Notes: generated by a model from the letters alone, not told the origin. A DNA stretch of 64,000 bases from Nocardioides xinjiangensis (GCF_017916455.1 NZ_JAFMSY010000001.1:1-64000), one strand, 5' to 3'. Counted from the first letter of the stretch, positions 14,563-23,004 are shown. Program-made: numbers and translations.

Positions 14563-15663
14563 TCAGATCTCCGTCCCGAACGCCGAGTTCCACCGCACGT
14601 CGCCCTCGAAGAGCGGCCGCAGGTCCTCCAGGTGGTGGCGGAACATGAAGGAGCGGTCGATGCCCATGCCGAAGGCGAAGCCGGAGTAGACCTCCGGGTC
14701 GACTCCGCACGCCACGAGCACGCGCGGGTTGACCACGCCGCAGCCGCCCCACTCGATCCAGCCCTCGCCGCGGCACGTCCGGCACTCCGCCACGCCGTCG
14801 CCGCCGCGGCACACGAAGCAGCGGACGTCGACCTCCGCCGACGGCTCGGTGAAGGGGAAGTACGACGGGCGGAAGCGGGTGGTGATGCCGTCGCCGAAGA
14901 GCTGGGAGGCGAAGTGGTCGAGGGTGCCCTTGAGGTGGGCCATCGAGATGCCCTCGTCGACGACGAGGCCCTCGACCTGGTGGAACATCGGCGAGTGCGT
15001 GGCGTCGTACTCGTCGGTGCGGAAGACGCGACCCGGGCACACGACGTAGATCGGTGGCGTGCGGGTCAGCATGGTGCGGGCCTGCACCGGCGAGGTCTGG
15101 GTCCGCAGCACGACGTGGTCCTCGGCGGGCTCGGTCCAGAAGGTGTCCTGCATGGTGCGGGCCGGGTGGTCGGGCCCGAGGTTGAGCGCGTCGAAGTTGA
15201 GCCACTCGGCCTCCACCACGGGGCCCTCGGCGACCTCGTAGCCCATCGCCACGAAGAGGTCGGCGATCAGCTCGGACTGGAGGGTCAGCGGGTGGCGGCT
15301 GCCGCGCCGCCGGCGGGTGGTCGGCAGCGAGACGTCGACGGTCTCCTCGGCGAGCATCCGCTGCTCGTGCTCGGCCTCGAGCACGGCCTGGCGGGCCGCG
15401 AGCGCCTGGTTCACCGCCCCGCGGGCCTGGCCGACGCGCTGTCCGGCCTCCTTGCGCGCCTGCGGCGGCAGGGCGCCGATCTCGCGGTTGGCGAGCGCGA
15501 GCGGGGAGCGGTCCCCGGCGTGGTCGAGGCGCACCTGCTTCAGGGCGGCGAGGTCGGCGGCGCCGGCGATGGCGGCCAGGGCCGCCTCGCGCATCGCCTC
15601 GACCTCGTCGGCCTTGAGCGGGGTCACCTCGACAGGGTCGTAGTCGGTGTTGGGGCCGGACAT
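14563..15663 (-). CDS. pheS: Phenylalanyl-tRNA synthetase alpha subunit with Cys-rich insert
   Basis: Catalytic alpha chain, 366 aa. An N-terminal coiled-coil for tRNA binding is followed by the class II core: FDALNLGPDHPARTMQDTFW, LRTQTSPVQARTM and GFAFGMGIDRSFMFRH. Between residues about 280 and 305 it has a C-x2-C...C-x2-C segment (CFVC and CRTC) not found in E. coli PheS but which I recall from other actinobacterial enzymes, plausibly a zinc knuckle. SD GGGAG precedes the ATG. Confidence 0.96.
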   Translation of the reverse strand: MSGPNTDYDPVEVTPLKADEVEAMREAALAAIAGAADLAALKQVRLDHAGDRSPLALANREIGALPPQARKEAGQRVGQARGAVNQALAARQAVLEAEHEQRMLAEETVDVSLPTTRRRRGSRHPLTLQSELIADLFVAMGYEVAEGPVVEAEWLNFDALNLGPDHPARTMQDTFWTEPAEDHVVLRTQTSPVQARTMLTRTPPIYVVCPGRVFRTDEYDATHSPMFHQVEGLVVDEGISMAHLKGTLDHFASQLFGDGITTRFRPSYFPFTEPSAEVDVRCFVCRGGDGVAECRTCRGEGWIEWGGCGVVNPRVLVACGVDPEVYSGFAFGMGIDRSFMFRHHLEDLRPLFEGDVRWNSAFGTEI

Positions 15664-15699
15664 GGCTCCCTTTCGAGCGGCGACGGAGGTTCGCCGCAG

Positions 15700-15729
15700 A
15701 GTCTAGAAGTGGACGGGCGTGGGGTCGCA
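15700..15729 (-). promoter_or_regulatory. pheST promoter
   Basis: On the minus strand -35 TGCGAC (15729-15724), 18-nt spacer, -10 TAGACT (15705-15700); predicted start near 15693 gives a leader of about 30 nt. I see no T-box (no AGGGTGG-type core) and no Phe-rich leader peptide. A 9-bp inverted repeat at 15737-15745/15774-15782 lies upstream of the promoter. Confidence 0.5.
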
Positions 15730-15849
15730 GGGCACTCCCCGGACCCGGTGTGCGTCAGCTGCCCGACGGACCAGGTCCGGGGCGCAGAAATCGCAGGCTC
15801 GTGTCCACGGGCGCCATGGTACTCGTCGCTGCTCGTCGCTCGTCGTCAC
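15703..15849 (-). CDS. Possible 48-aa Cys-containing microprotein coupled to the DUF4173 kinase
   Basis: A reading frame of 48 codons starts at a GTG that overlaps the kinase stop as GTGA, the same junction used between the regulator and kinase genes. It encodes a basic peptide with RACDFCAPDLVRRA (C-x2-C) and a third Cys near the end (RGVPCDPTPVHF). No known family is recognised. Its stop TAG forms part of the pheST -10 element. Support is the coupling and Cys pattern only; it could be a chance open frame in GC-rich DNA. Confidence 0.4.
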   Translation of the reverse strand: MTTSDEQRRVPWRPWTRACDFCAPDLVRRAADAHRVRGVPCDPTPVHF

Positions 15850-18449
15850 TGGTCGGGGTAGGCCGCCCACACGCCGCTGCAGCCGTCCTGCGCGTCGACC
15901 GGCGCCGCCGACAGGCCCAGGCCGGTCAGGGCGTCCTCCGCCCGCGAGCGCGACCAGTTCCACGCCCGCACGTCGCTGCGGACCTCGGGGTGCAGGCTGC
16001 CGGAGAGCAGGTCGGACAGCACGCAGCGAGCGACGTCCCGGGGCAGTCGCTCGGCGATCACCGGCGCCGCGTCGGCGGACAGTGTCCGGAGGTAGCGCAG
16101 GTCGAGGTGCCCCGTCGCCTCCCACCGGTCCAGGTTGCGCTCGGCCACCCACGCATCGGGGTTGACGGCCGCGAGCCCGACGAGCGCGACGGCGCCGGAG
16201 CCGAGCGCGATCCGGGGCAGCCATCGCCCGCGTCCGGCCGCGCCGGCCACCATGATCGCGAGCACCACGAAGCCGAGCCAGCCTTCGACGACGTCGACGA
16301 AGAGCCGCAGCGTGGTGAAGCCGTAGGCGTCCTGGTAGACGGCCATCCCGCGCAGCGCGGACGCGACGACGAGCAGGGTGAGGGTGCACAGCAGGCCGAG
16401 GGAGCCGAGCAGCCACCGGCGGTCCTCCGCGCTGTGGCCGGCCCGGCGGGCGGCGACCCACACCACCAGCACCGTCAGTGCGGTCGCGAGGGTGAGCTGG
16501 CCGAAGCCCTGGTGGACGAAGTCGGCGTAGGTCAGGCCGGTGGTGGCCTCGATGTAGTCGCGGCCGCCGATGAGCGCCCGGGCCTGGGCGGCCATGAACG
16601 CCACGAAGACGGCGTCCACGACGAGCACGGGCACCAGCCACTCGAACCGGTTCGCGAGGGCGGCAGGGCGGCGCCGGCTCAGCACCTCGACGTCGGCCGG
16701 GTTGAGCGCGAGGTACGCGGCGCCCAGGGTGGCGGCGAAGACGAAGCAGGCGAGGAACCCTCGCCCGACGACGTCGTTGAAGGTGAGGTTGGGCACGAGC
16801 CGGTCGACCCAGGAGCCGAAGACCGGGTTCGCGCTGGCGAAGATCGTGCCGAACACCGCGAGGCCGAGCAGGGACCACGCGGTCGTACGCACGACGGCGG
16901 GTGTGCGCGACTCCGGGCCGGCGAGCCGCAGCGTGCGCCCGAACCAGGGCAGGCCGCGGAGCGAGGCCAGCGGCCACGCGATGCCCGCGAGCACGGTGCC
17001 GCGCAGGGTGCGGGCACCCGTGACCCCGCTCAAGAACAGCGTCGCTGCGCAGAGGAGCCCGAGCATCTGGACCCACCAGGCGTCGAGCAGGGTCATCGGG
17101 AGCACGAGCAGGAGAGCCAGACCGGCGCAGGTGAGCGTCCAGGGGTCGTGCCGGTCGCGGGCGGTGAGGAGGGCCGCGGCGCCGCACACGACCGCGACGA
17201 GGGTCCAGGTCACTCCGACCTCGGTGAAGGACAGGGCGACGCCCGCGACGGCCCCCGCCACCGCGGCTGCCACGACCGTGCGCAGTCCCGACGGCGAGTC
17301 GGGCTCGGGCCAGAACCGGCCGAACAGCGCTTCCAGGCCCTGGGCGGGGCGCTCCGCCGGCGCCGGGACGGAGCGCGGCACCCGTGCCGGCGTAGCCCCG
17401 GCGGCGCGGGACCCGTCCGGAGGAGCGGCGTCGAGCGGCGTACGCCCCGACCCGTCCTGAACGGTCGCCGGCACGTGGAGCCGGAGGCGGGCACCCTGCC
17501 CGGATGCCGGGTCGAGGAAGCGCAGCGTGCCGCCGTGCAGCTGGGCCACCCACCGGGCCACCGCGAGCCCCAGGCCGGTGCCGCCCGCTCCGTCGGTGCC
17601 GAAGCGCTCGAAGACGCGCTCGCGGTCCTCCGGCGCGACTCCCCCGCCGTCGTCGGTCACCTCGAGCCACCAGCCCGCTCGCTCGCCGTGGTCCTGCCCG
17701 GCCACCACCCGGACGTCGGTGTCGGCCGGCGCGTGGCGGGCGGCGTTGTCGAGGACGTTGACGAGCAGCTGGCGCAGCCGGGTCGGGTCGGCGGTCACCA
17801 CGAGCCGGTGCGGCACCCGGAGGTCGAAACCCCGGCTCCGGCCGGTCGCCCGGACCTGGCGGACGGACTCCTCGACCACGGTGCGCAGCGTGACGTCCTG
17901 GCGGTCGAGGTCGACCACGCCGGCCTCGAGGCGCGAGAGCTGCAGGAGGTCCTCGACGAGACCGCCGAGGCGCTGCGCCTCGTCGAGGGCGGCCCGGAGG
18001 TGCTCGGGGTCGGCGGGGACCACGCCGTCGGCGAGGTTCTCCAGCAGCGCGGTCATCGCCGTCAGCGGCGTGCGGAGCTCGTGGGACACGGTGGCGATCA
18101 GGTCCCGACGCTCCCGGTCGACCGTGGCGAGGTCCTCGGCCATGCGGTTGAAGGCGGCGGCGAGCTGCCCCACCTCGTCGGTGGCGTTCGTGCGCACGCG
18201 GCCCGAGTAGTCCCCCCGCGCCATCGCCCGCGAGACCTCGGTCATCCGGCGCAGTGGCGCCACCATGCCCGCCGCCAGCAGCTGGGTGACGCCGAGGGCC
18301 AGCGCGACACTGACCGGGAGGACGAGGACCGCCGGGACGTCGGCCGCGGAGCCGAGCAGGGTCAGCGCCACCGCGGTGACGACCGACGCCGCGACCAGCA
18401 GCCCGAGCTTGACCTTGAGGCTGGAGACGGTGTCGAGCCAGGCGCTCAC
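15846..18449 (-). CDS. Histidine kinase fused to a DUF4173 polytopic membrane domain
   Basis: 867-aa protein from GTG. Residues about 14-60 form two membrane segments, 61-113 a HAMP domain, 114-180 the dimerisation/phosphoacceptor domain with H123 in ATVSHELRTPLTAM, and 215-335 the HATPase (NVLDNAARHAP, DDGGGV, GTGLGLAV). After a Pro/Ala-rich linker the C-terminal 480 residues are a multi-pass module resembling DUF4173 (NPVFGSWVDRLVPNLTFNDV, YIEATTGLTYADFVHQGF, ERNLDRWEATGHLDLRYL). DUF4173 is normally a separate protein of unknown role. Start overlaps the regulator stop (GTGA). No stop or frameshift separates the halves. Confidence 0.85.
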   Translation of the reverse strand: MSAWLDTVSSLKVKLGLLVAASVVTAVALTLLGSAADVPAVLVLPVSVALALGVTQLLAAGMVAPLRRMTEVSRAMARGDYSGRVRTNATDEVGQLAAAFNRMAEDLATVDRERRDLIATVSHELRTPLTAMTALLENLADGVVPADPEHLRAALDEAQRLGGLVEDLLQLSRLEAGVVDLDRQDVTLRTVVEESVRQVRATGRSRGFDLRVPHRLVVTADPTRLRQLLVNVLDNAARHAPADTDVRVVAGQDHGERAGWWLEVTDDGGGVAPEDRERVFERFGTDGAGGTGLGLAVARWVAQLHGGTLRFLDPASGQGARLRLHVPATVQDGSGRTPLDAAPPDGSRAAGATPARVPRSVPAPAERPAQGLEALFGRFWPEPDSPSGLRTVVAAAVAGAVAGVALSFTEVGVTWTLVAVVCGAAALLTARDRHDPWTLTCAGLALLLVLPMTLLDAWWVQMLGLLCAATLFLSGVTGARTLRGTVLAGIAWPLASLRGLPWFGRTLRLAGPESRTPAVVRTTAWSLLGLAVFGTIFASANPVFGSWVDRLVPNLTFNDVVGRGFLACFVFAATLGAAYLALNPADVEVLSRRRPAALANRFEWLVPVLVVDAVFVAFMAAQARALIGGRDYIEATTGLTYADFVHQGFGQLTLATALTVLVVWVAARRAGHSAEDRRWLLGSLGLLCTLTLLVVASALRGMAVYQDAYGFTTLRLFVDVVEGWLGFVVLAIMVAGAAGRGRWLPRIALGSGAVALVGLAAVNPDAWVAERNLDRWEATGHLDLRYLRTLSADAAPVIAERLPRDVARCVLSDLLSGSLHPEVRSDVRAWNWSRSRAEDALTGLGLSAAPVDAQDGCSGVWAAYPDQ

Positions 18450-19180
18450 GGGAGGTCCTCGAGCGCGTAGCCGACCCCGTGGACCGTGCGGATCCGCGCG
18501 GCGCCGACCTTGCTGCGCAGCGCCTTGACGTGGCTGTCGACGGTGCGGGTGGCACTCGCGCTGGCCCAGGCGTCGCCCCAGTCCCACACGTCGCGGAGCA
18601 GGCGCTCGCGGCTGAGCACCTGGCCCGGTGCACGGGCCAGGCAGTGCAGGAGGTCGAACTCGGTCGGGGTGAGGTGCACCGGCTCGCCCGCCACGGTCGT
18701 ACGCCGGGCCCCGGGGTCGATCACCACGCCGCCGACCCCGATGACGGCCGGCCGCTCGTCGGCCAGGGCGGCCGCTCGCTCGACCCGTCGCAGCAGGGCG
18801 GCCACCCGCGCCACGACCTCGCGCATGGAGAACGGCTTGGTCAGGTAGTCGTCGGCGCCGACACCGAGGCCGACGAGCACGTCCGCCTCGTCGTCGCGGG
18901 CCGTCAGCATCAGCACGGGCACGGGCCGCGCCGCCTGGATGCGGCGGCACACCTCGAGACCGTCGAAGCCGGGCAGCATCACGTCCAGCAGCACCACGTC
19001 GGGACGGCTCGACGCAGCCAGGTCGACCGCGGACGGACCGTCGAAGGACTGCTCGACGACGTAGCCCTCGACGCGCAGGCGCTGGGCGAGGGCGTCGTTG
19101 ATCGTGCGCTCGTCCTCGACCACGAGGACGGTCCGGGGGGCAGTCCACGAGGTGGTGCCCCGGGCGGCGCTCGACGTCAT
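18446..19180 (-). CDS. OmpR-family response regulator
   Basis: 244 aa: receiver domain residues 17-130 with phosphoacceptor D66 (VVLLDVMLPG) and the conserved DDYLTKPFS, then a winged-helix DNA-binding domain (LTPTEFDLLHCLARAPGQVLSRERLL) ending in TVHGVGYALEDLP. It is the partner of the downstream fused kinase by overlap. A minus-strand -10 TAGGGT (19192-19187) ends 6 nt before the ATG, so the message is probably leaderless. Targets are unknown. Confidence 0.93.
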   Translation of the reverse strand: MTSSAARGTTSWTAPRTVLVVEDERTINDALAQRLRVEGYVVEQSFDGPSAVDLAASSRPDVVLLDVMLPGFDGLEVCRRIQAARPVPVLMLTARDDEADVLVGLGVGADDYLTKPFSMREVVARVAALLRRVERAAALADERPAVIGVGGVVIDPGARRTTVAGEPVHLTPTEFDLLHCLARAPGQVLSRERLLRDVWDWGDAWASASATRTVDSHVKALRSKVGAARIRTVHGVGYALEDLP

Positions 19181-19250
19181 GCCCCGACCCTAGGAGCCCG
19201 AGCGGGTGGGAGCCGGGGACGACGCGTGAAGGTTGTGTGGAGGTCGGCCC

Positions 19251-20336
19251 TCACTCGGGCCGGAGGTCCTGGCACGGCCAGTCCACGTGGACCCGAGCGC
19301 CGCCGCCCGGGGCGTCGTCGATGGTGACCCAGCCGCCGTGCGCGCGGGCCAGCCCGCCCACGATGTACATCCCGAGACCGCTGCCGCCGGACTCGCCGGT
19401 GGTCCAGAACTTGGTGAACACCCGTCGGCGGAGCTCGGTCGGGATCCCCTCGCCCTCGTCGTCGACGGTGATCCGCACGCCGTCGAGCGCCTCGGATGCG
19501 GCGAGTCGCACGGTGACCTGGCCCTGGCCGTGGCGGACCGCGTTCTCGACGAGGTTGGTGACCACCTGGGTGAACTTGTCCGGATCCGCGAAGACGTCGG
19601 GCAGTCCCTCCTCCACCTCGACGCGGATCTCCCGGGCGGTGCCGGCCTCGATGGAGGCGACCACCCGTCGCACGAGGACCTCCGCGGACGACTCGCGCGG
19701 GTAGAGCTGGAGCCGGCCGGTGTCGATGCGGGCGACGTCGAGCAGCTCGGCGATGAGCCGGGCCAGCCGGTCGGCGTCGGCGTTCACCGTGGTGAGCATC
19801 AGCTTGCGCTGGTCGTCGTTGAGCTTGTCCCAGCGGTTGAGCAGCGCCTGCACGAAGCCCTTGACGCCGGTGAGCGGCGACCGCAGCTCGTGGGCGACCG
19901 TGGCGACGAGGTCGGAGCGGTCCCGGTCCAGCCGAGCGCGACCGCGCCCGCTGCGCAGGCCCACGGCGATGCCGACCACGGGTCCGAGCGGCACCTCGCG
20001 CACCAGGCGTGCGGTCGTGAGGACCTCGTGGCCCGACGCGTTGAGCCACGACTGCTCGGGGACGCCCCGGACGATCGAGATCGCGTCGAAGGGGCGGTTG
20101 ACGTGGAGCCAGGTCCGCCCGTCCTGGTCGAGCAGCCGCAGCACGTCGGGGAGCGGCATGCCGAGCGCCTGCTCCGGGTCGACGCCCAGCAGCGCCGCCC
20201 CCTGGGCGTTGAGGATCGTCACGACGCCGTCGCGGCTCGCGCCGAGGACGCCGTCGGGGTAGAAGTCGGTCAGCGTGCGCAGCCGGCTCGGCCGGGCGCT
20301 CTCGACCCGGTGGCGCCTTGCATGGTCGTCCGACAC
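19251..20336 (-). CDS. Soluble PAS-domain histidine kinase
   Basis: 361-aa kinase lacking membrane segments. An N-terminal PAS-like domain (residues about 22-125, YPDGVLGASRDGVVTILNAQ) senses an intracellular cue. HisKA with H149 (VATVAHELRSPLTGVKGF) and HATPase (NLVENAVRHGQG, DDEGEGIP, GGSGLGMYIVGGLARAHGG) follow. No response regulator is adjacent in the same operon; the regulator at 18446 already has a partner. -10 TAGGGT at 20349-20344 sits 7 nt before the GTG start. Confidence 0.9.
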   Translation of the reverse strand: MSDDHARRHRVESARPSRLRTLTDFYPDGVLGASRDGVVTILNAQGAALLGVDPEQALGMPLPDVLRLLDQDGRTWLHVNRPFDAISIVRGVPEQSWLNASGHEVLTTARLVREVPLGPVVGIAVGLRSGRGRARLDRDRSDLVATVAHELRSPLTGVKGFVQALLNRWDKLNDDQRKLMLTTVNADADRLARLIAELLDVARIDTGRLQLYPRESSAEVLVRRVVASIEAGTAREIRVEVEEGLPDVFADPDKFTQVVTNLVENAVRHGQGQVTVRLAASEALDGVRITVDDEGEGIPTELRRRVFTKFWTTGESGGSGLGMYIVGGLARAHGGWVTIDDAPGGGARVHVDWPCQDLRPE

Positions 20337-20346
20337 GACCGCAACC

Positions 20347-20625
20347 CTAGTCGTGGGAGCGGTGGCGTGCGGCGGCCTTGGGCCGCCGCAGGCCGGCGGC
20401 GCGCAGCGCAGCCACCAGGTCGCGCGAGCTCACCGGGACGGCCCCCGCTGCCACGAGCGCCTCGTAGGCGTCCGCCGGCACGTCGTAGTGGTCACGGTCC
20501 CAGCCCCTGGCGGGGACGCCGTGCGCGGCGGCGAAGTCGTGCACCTCGTCGAAGGACGTGTCGCTCGCGAGGTGCGACCACAGCCGGTCCCAGCGCGGGA
20601 CGGCCGGCGGGTCGATGAGGATCAT
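20347..20625 (-). CDS. DUF4031 domain protein
   Basis: 92-aa cytosolic protein of the DUF4031 family, recognised by WSHLASDTSFDEVHDFAAAHG and DRDHYDVPADAYEALVAAGA. Function unknown. It lies 12 nt after the methyltransferase gene and is probably the end of that transcript. Confidence 0.8.
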   Translation of the reverse strand: MILIDPPAVPRWDRLWSHLASDTSFDEVHDFAAAHGVPARGWDRDHYDVPADAYEALVAAGAVPVSSRDLVAALRAAGLRRPKAAARHRSHD

Positions 20626-20637
20626 GGTGCAGCGAGG

Positions 20638-21420
20638 CTAGCGCGGGCGGTGCGCCCGCGCCGTCGCGTAGAGGCAGACCGCCGCGGCGGTGGAGAGGTT
20701 CAGGCTCTCGGCACGACCGTGGATGGGGATGGCGACGCGGTGGTCGGCCAGTGCGGCGAGCTCGTCCGGCAGCCCCCAGGCCTCGTTGCCGAAGAGCCAG
20801 GCGGTCGGACCGCTGAGGTCGGCGTCGAAGAGGTCGACCTCGCCGGCGCCGTCGGCGGCGAGCACCGTCAGGCCGCGGCCCTGGGCGGCGCGGACGGCGA
20901 CCGCCGGGTCGGGCTCCACGGCGATCGGGAGGTGGAACAGGCTGCCGACGGTGCTGCGGACGGTCTTGGGGTTGTAGGCGTCGACCGACTGGCCGGCCAG
21001 CACGACCGCGTCCGCACCGGCGGCGTCCGAGGTGCGGATGACGTTGCCGGCGTTGCCGGGGTCGCGCACGTCGGCGCAGATCGCGAGCAGGCGCGGGGAC
21101 GACTCGAGCACGCGGTCGAGCGGGGCGTCGAGGTGGCGGCACAGCGCCACCAGTCCCGCCGGGGAGACCGAGTCGGACAGCGACGCGAGGGCCCGCTCGT
21201 CGACGAGGGTCACGGCGGCGCCGCCCAGGAGGTCGGCGTGCTGCTCGAGGGCGGTCGGCGTCGCGAAGACCTCGACGACGCAGCCCTCGACAGTCAGCGC
21301 CGCCTCGACGGCCTTCGGGCCGTCGGCGAGGAAGAGCCGCCGCTCGGTGCGTACCGAGCGGCGGCTCAGCTTGCGAGCCTCCTTGACGCGAGCGTTGCTC
21401 GCGGCGAGCGGAGTGCTCAT
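20638..21420 (-). CDS. TrmH/SpoU-family RNA 2'-O-methyltransferase
   Basis: 260-aa SPOUT methyltransferase. N-terminal L30e-like RNA-binding region (KEARKLSRRSVRTERRLFLADG) then the knotted domain with motif 1 DVRDPGNAGNVIRTSDAAG, motif 2 WLFGNEAWGLP and motif 3 NLSTAAAVCLYA. The target nucleotide is not deducible. It follows rplT by 5 nt, an arrangement I recall as common in actinobacteria, suggesting a link to ribosome or tRNA maturation. Confidence 0.88.
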   Translation of the reverse strand: MSTPLAASNARVKEARKLSRRSVRTERRLFLADGPKAVEAALTVEGCVVEVFATPTALEQHADLLGGAAVTLVDERALASLSDSVSPAGLVALCRHLDAPLDRVLESSPRLLAICADVRDPGNAGNVIRTSDAAGADAVVLAGQSVDAYNPKTVRSTVGSLFHLPIAVEPDPAVAVRAAQGRGLTVLAADGAGEVDLFDADLSGPTAWLFGNEAWGLPDELAALADHRVAIPIHGRAESLNLSTAAAVCLYATARAHRPR

Positions 21421-21425
21421 TGTGC

Positions 21426-21812
21426 TCAGGCGGAGACCTTGGGCGCGTTGACGTCCTCGGGCAGCGCGGCCTTGGCGGCCTCGACGAGCGCGGCGAACGC
21501 CGGCGCGTCGTTGACGGCGAGCTCGGCGAGGATCTTGCGGTCGACCTCGATGCCGGCCAGGCCGAGGCCCTGGATGAACCGGTTGTAGGTGATGCCGTTG
21601 GCGCGGGCGGCAGCGTTGATGCGCTGGATCCACAGCTTGCGGAAGTTGCCCTTGTTCTTGCGGCGGTCGTTGTAGCTGTAGACCAGGGAGTGGGTGACCT
21701 GCTCCTTGGCCTTGCGGTAGAGCCGCGAGCGCTGGCCGCGGTAGCCGCTCGCGCGGTCGAGGGTGGTACGACGCTTCTTCTGGGCGTTCACTGCGCGCTT
21801 GACGCGTGCCAT
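21426..21812 (-). CDS. rplT: 50S ribosomal protein L20
   Basis: 128-aa basic large-subunit protein; [20 protein letters not shown] and [19 protein letters not shown] are diagnostic. SD AAGGAG precedes the ATG by 7 nt. Member of infC-rpmI-rplT. Confidence 0.97.
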   Translation of the reverse strand: MARVKRAVNAQKKRRTTLDRASGYRGQRSRLYRKAKEQVTHSLVYSYNDRRKNKGNFRKLWIQRINAAARANGITYNRFIQGLGLAGIEVDRKILAELAVNDAPAFAALVEAAKAALPEDVNAPKVSA

Positions 21813-21879
21813 GGTGCTACTCCTTGATGCAGGGGAAATTCAGGCGGACGGGCGGCTGAGCCACCAGGTGGGGTCAGGC

Positions 21880-22092
21880 TCAGATGCCGAGCATCTTCTT
21901 GGCGCGAGCGACGTCGCCCTTCTCGAGCTCCACCATGCCGGCGTTGCGGCGGTGCTTCTTGCGGCTGCCGGTGGTGGGGGCGGACGCGAACGCAGCGCCG
22001 GACTTGCGGCCGGCCTGCAGACGCATGATCTTGCCCGAGCCGGTCACCTTGAAGCGCTTCTTGGCGCCCGAGTGGGTCTTGTTCTTCGGCAT
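21880..22092 (-). CDS. rpmI: 50S ribosomal protein L35
   Basis: 70 aa, starts [20 protein letters not shown] and ends with the usual short acidic/Lys helix. SD AGGAAG lies upstream. Acts in the large subunit with L20. Confidence 0.97.
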   Translation of the reverse strand: MPKNKTHSGAKKRFKVTGSGKIMRLQAGRKSGAAFASAPTTGSRKKHRRNAGMVELEKGDVARAKKMLGI

Positions 22093-22164
22093 GTGTCTGC
22101 CTCAACTTCCTTGTGCGTGGTTCGGGGTTCTTGGGGGTCGTCACGGACCCGGCTGAGGTTGGTC

Positions 22165-22215
22165 GCGACGACGTCGTCGCCGCATGCTCGAGCGAGGCTC
22201 TCGCTCCGCTCGAGC
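22165..22215. repeat. Palindrome and hairpin in the infC-rpmI gap
   Basis: A perfect 16-bp palindrome GCGACGACGTCGTCGC (22165-22180) is followed by a 9-bp stem GCTCGAGCG/CGCTCGAGC (22186-22194 with 22207-22215). It may be a partial terminator, a processing site setting infC versus L35/L20 levels, or simply GC-rich structure. Confidence 0.45.
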
Positions 22216-22222
22216 CGTGCTC

Positions 22223-22906
22223 TCAGGCCTCGATCTCGGGATCCAGGTTCTCGGAGCGGCGGCGCTCCTTCTTCTGGGCGACCGGGCCGGCGGCGTGGGC
22301 CGCCTCGCGCTCGGCGTCCTCCTCGGCCTTGCGCTCGGCACGCGCCTGCTCCTTGGTCGCCCGGGCGGCCTCGGCGTCGATCTTGGCGTCGGCCTTCTTC
22401 TTGTGCGGGCCGATGACCATGGTCATGTTGCGGCCGTCCTGCTTGGGGGAGGACTCGACGAAGCCGAGGTCCTGCACGTCCTCGGCGAGCTTCTGCAGCA
22501 GGCGGAAGCCCAGCTCGGGACGGTGCTGCTCACGACCGCGGAACATGATCGTGATCTTGACCTTGTCGCCGGCGCCGAGGAACCGCACGACGTGACCCTT
22601 CTTGGTCTCGTAGTCGTGCGAGTCGATCTTCGGACGAAGCTTCATCTCCTTGATGATCACGTTCGTCTGGTTGCGGCGCGCCTCACGGGCCTTCTGGGCG
22701 TTCTCGTACTTGAACTTGCCGTAGTCCATGAGCTTGCAGACCGGGGGGCGACCCTGCGGGGCGATCTCGACGAGGTCGAGGTCGGCCTCCTGGGCCAGCT
22801 TGAGTGCCTGGTCGGTCGGCACGATGCCAACGGTCTCGCCGTTGGGTCCTACGAGCCGGACCTCGGGTACGCGGATCCGGTCGTTGATGCGCAGCTCGGT
22901 GCTGAT
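22223..22906 (-). CDS. infC: Translation initiation factor IF-3, rare ATC start
   Basis: 227-aa IF-3: N-domain ([19 protein letters not shown]), [20 protein letters not shown] linker region, C-domain ([18 protein letters not shown]), and an actinobacterial charged C-terminal extension rich in Ala/Glu/Lys after residue 185. The conserved family N-terminus begins at I-S-T-E-L-R with no ATG, GTG or TTG at that point. A strong SD GGAGG lies 4 nt before ATC (22906-22904). Rare start codons let IF-3 repress its own translation in E. coli, where infC uses ATT; the same logic is inferred here. Confidence 0.93.
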   Translation of the reverse strand: MSTELRINDRIRVPEVRLVGPNGETVGIVPTDQALKLAQEADLDLVEIAPQGRPPVCKLMDYGKFKYENAQKAREARRNQTNVIIKEMKLRPKIDSHDYETKKGHVVRFLGAGDKVKITIMFRGREQHRPELGFRLLQKLAEDVQDLGFVESSPKQDGRNMTMVIGPHKKKADAKIDAEAARATKEQARAERKAEEDAEREAAHAAGPVAQKKERRRSENLDPEIEA

Positions 22907-22970
22907 GGGTCCTCCAGTGGTTCGGGTGGGTGGGAGTCCCCGTCCCACCGGTCCGTGCTCGGCCGGAAAT

Positions 22971-23004
22971 GAACAAAGGCTCCCGCTGTCGCCAAGCGGG
23001 AGCC
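22971..23004 (-). terminator. Terminator-like hairpin in the infC 5' leader (putative attenuator)
   Basis: On the minus strand a perfect 10-bp stem GGCTCCCGCT/AGCGGGAGCC with a 7-nt loop (23004-22978) is followed by TTTGTT, 70-100 nt before infC. It could end the upstream SseB-like transcript (stop at 23211) or attenuate infC. Remaining sequence 23005-23210 contains a TTGACC at about 23193 but no convincing paired -10. Confidence 0.6.

Noticed and set aside
15664..15845. T-box or Phe leader-peptide attenuator upstream of pheS
   Set aside because: No T-box core sequence and no short frame rich in Phe codons; only a distant inverted repeat upstream of the promoter.
15750..18470. 906-codon plus-strand open frame opposite the DUF4173 kinase
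   Set aside because: Shadow frame; the minus-strand protein has recognisable HAMP, HisKA and HATPase motifs.
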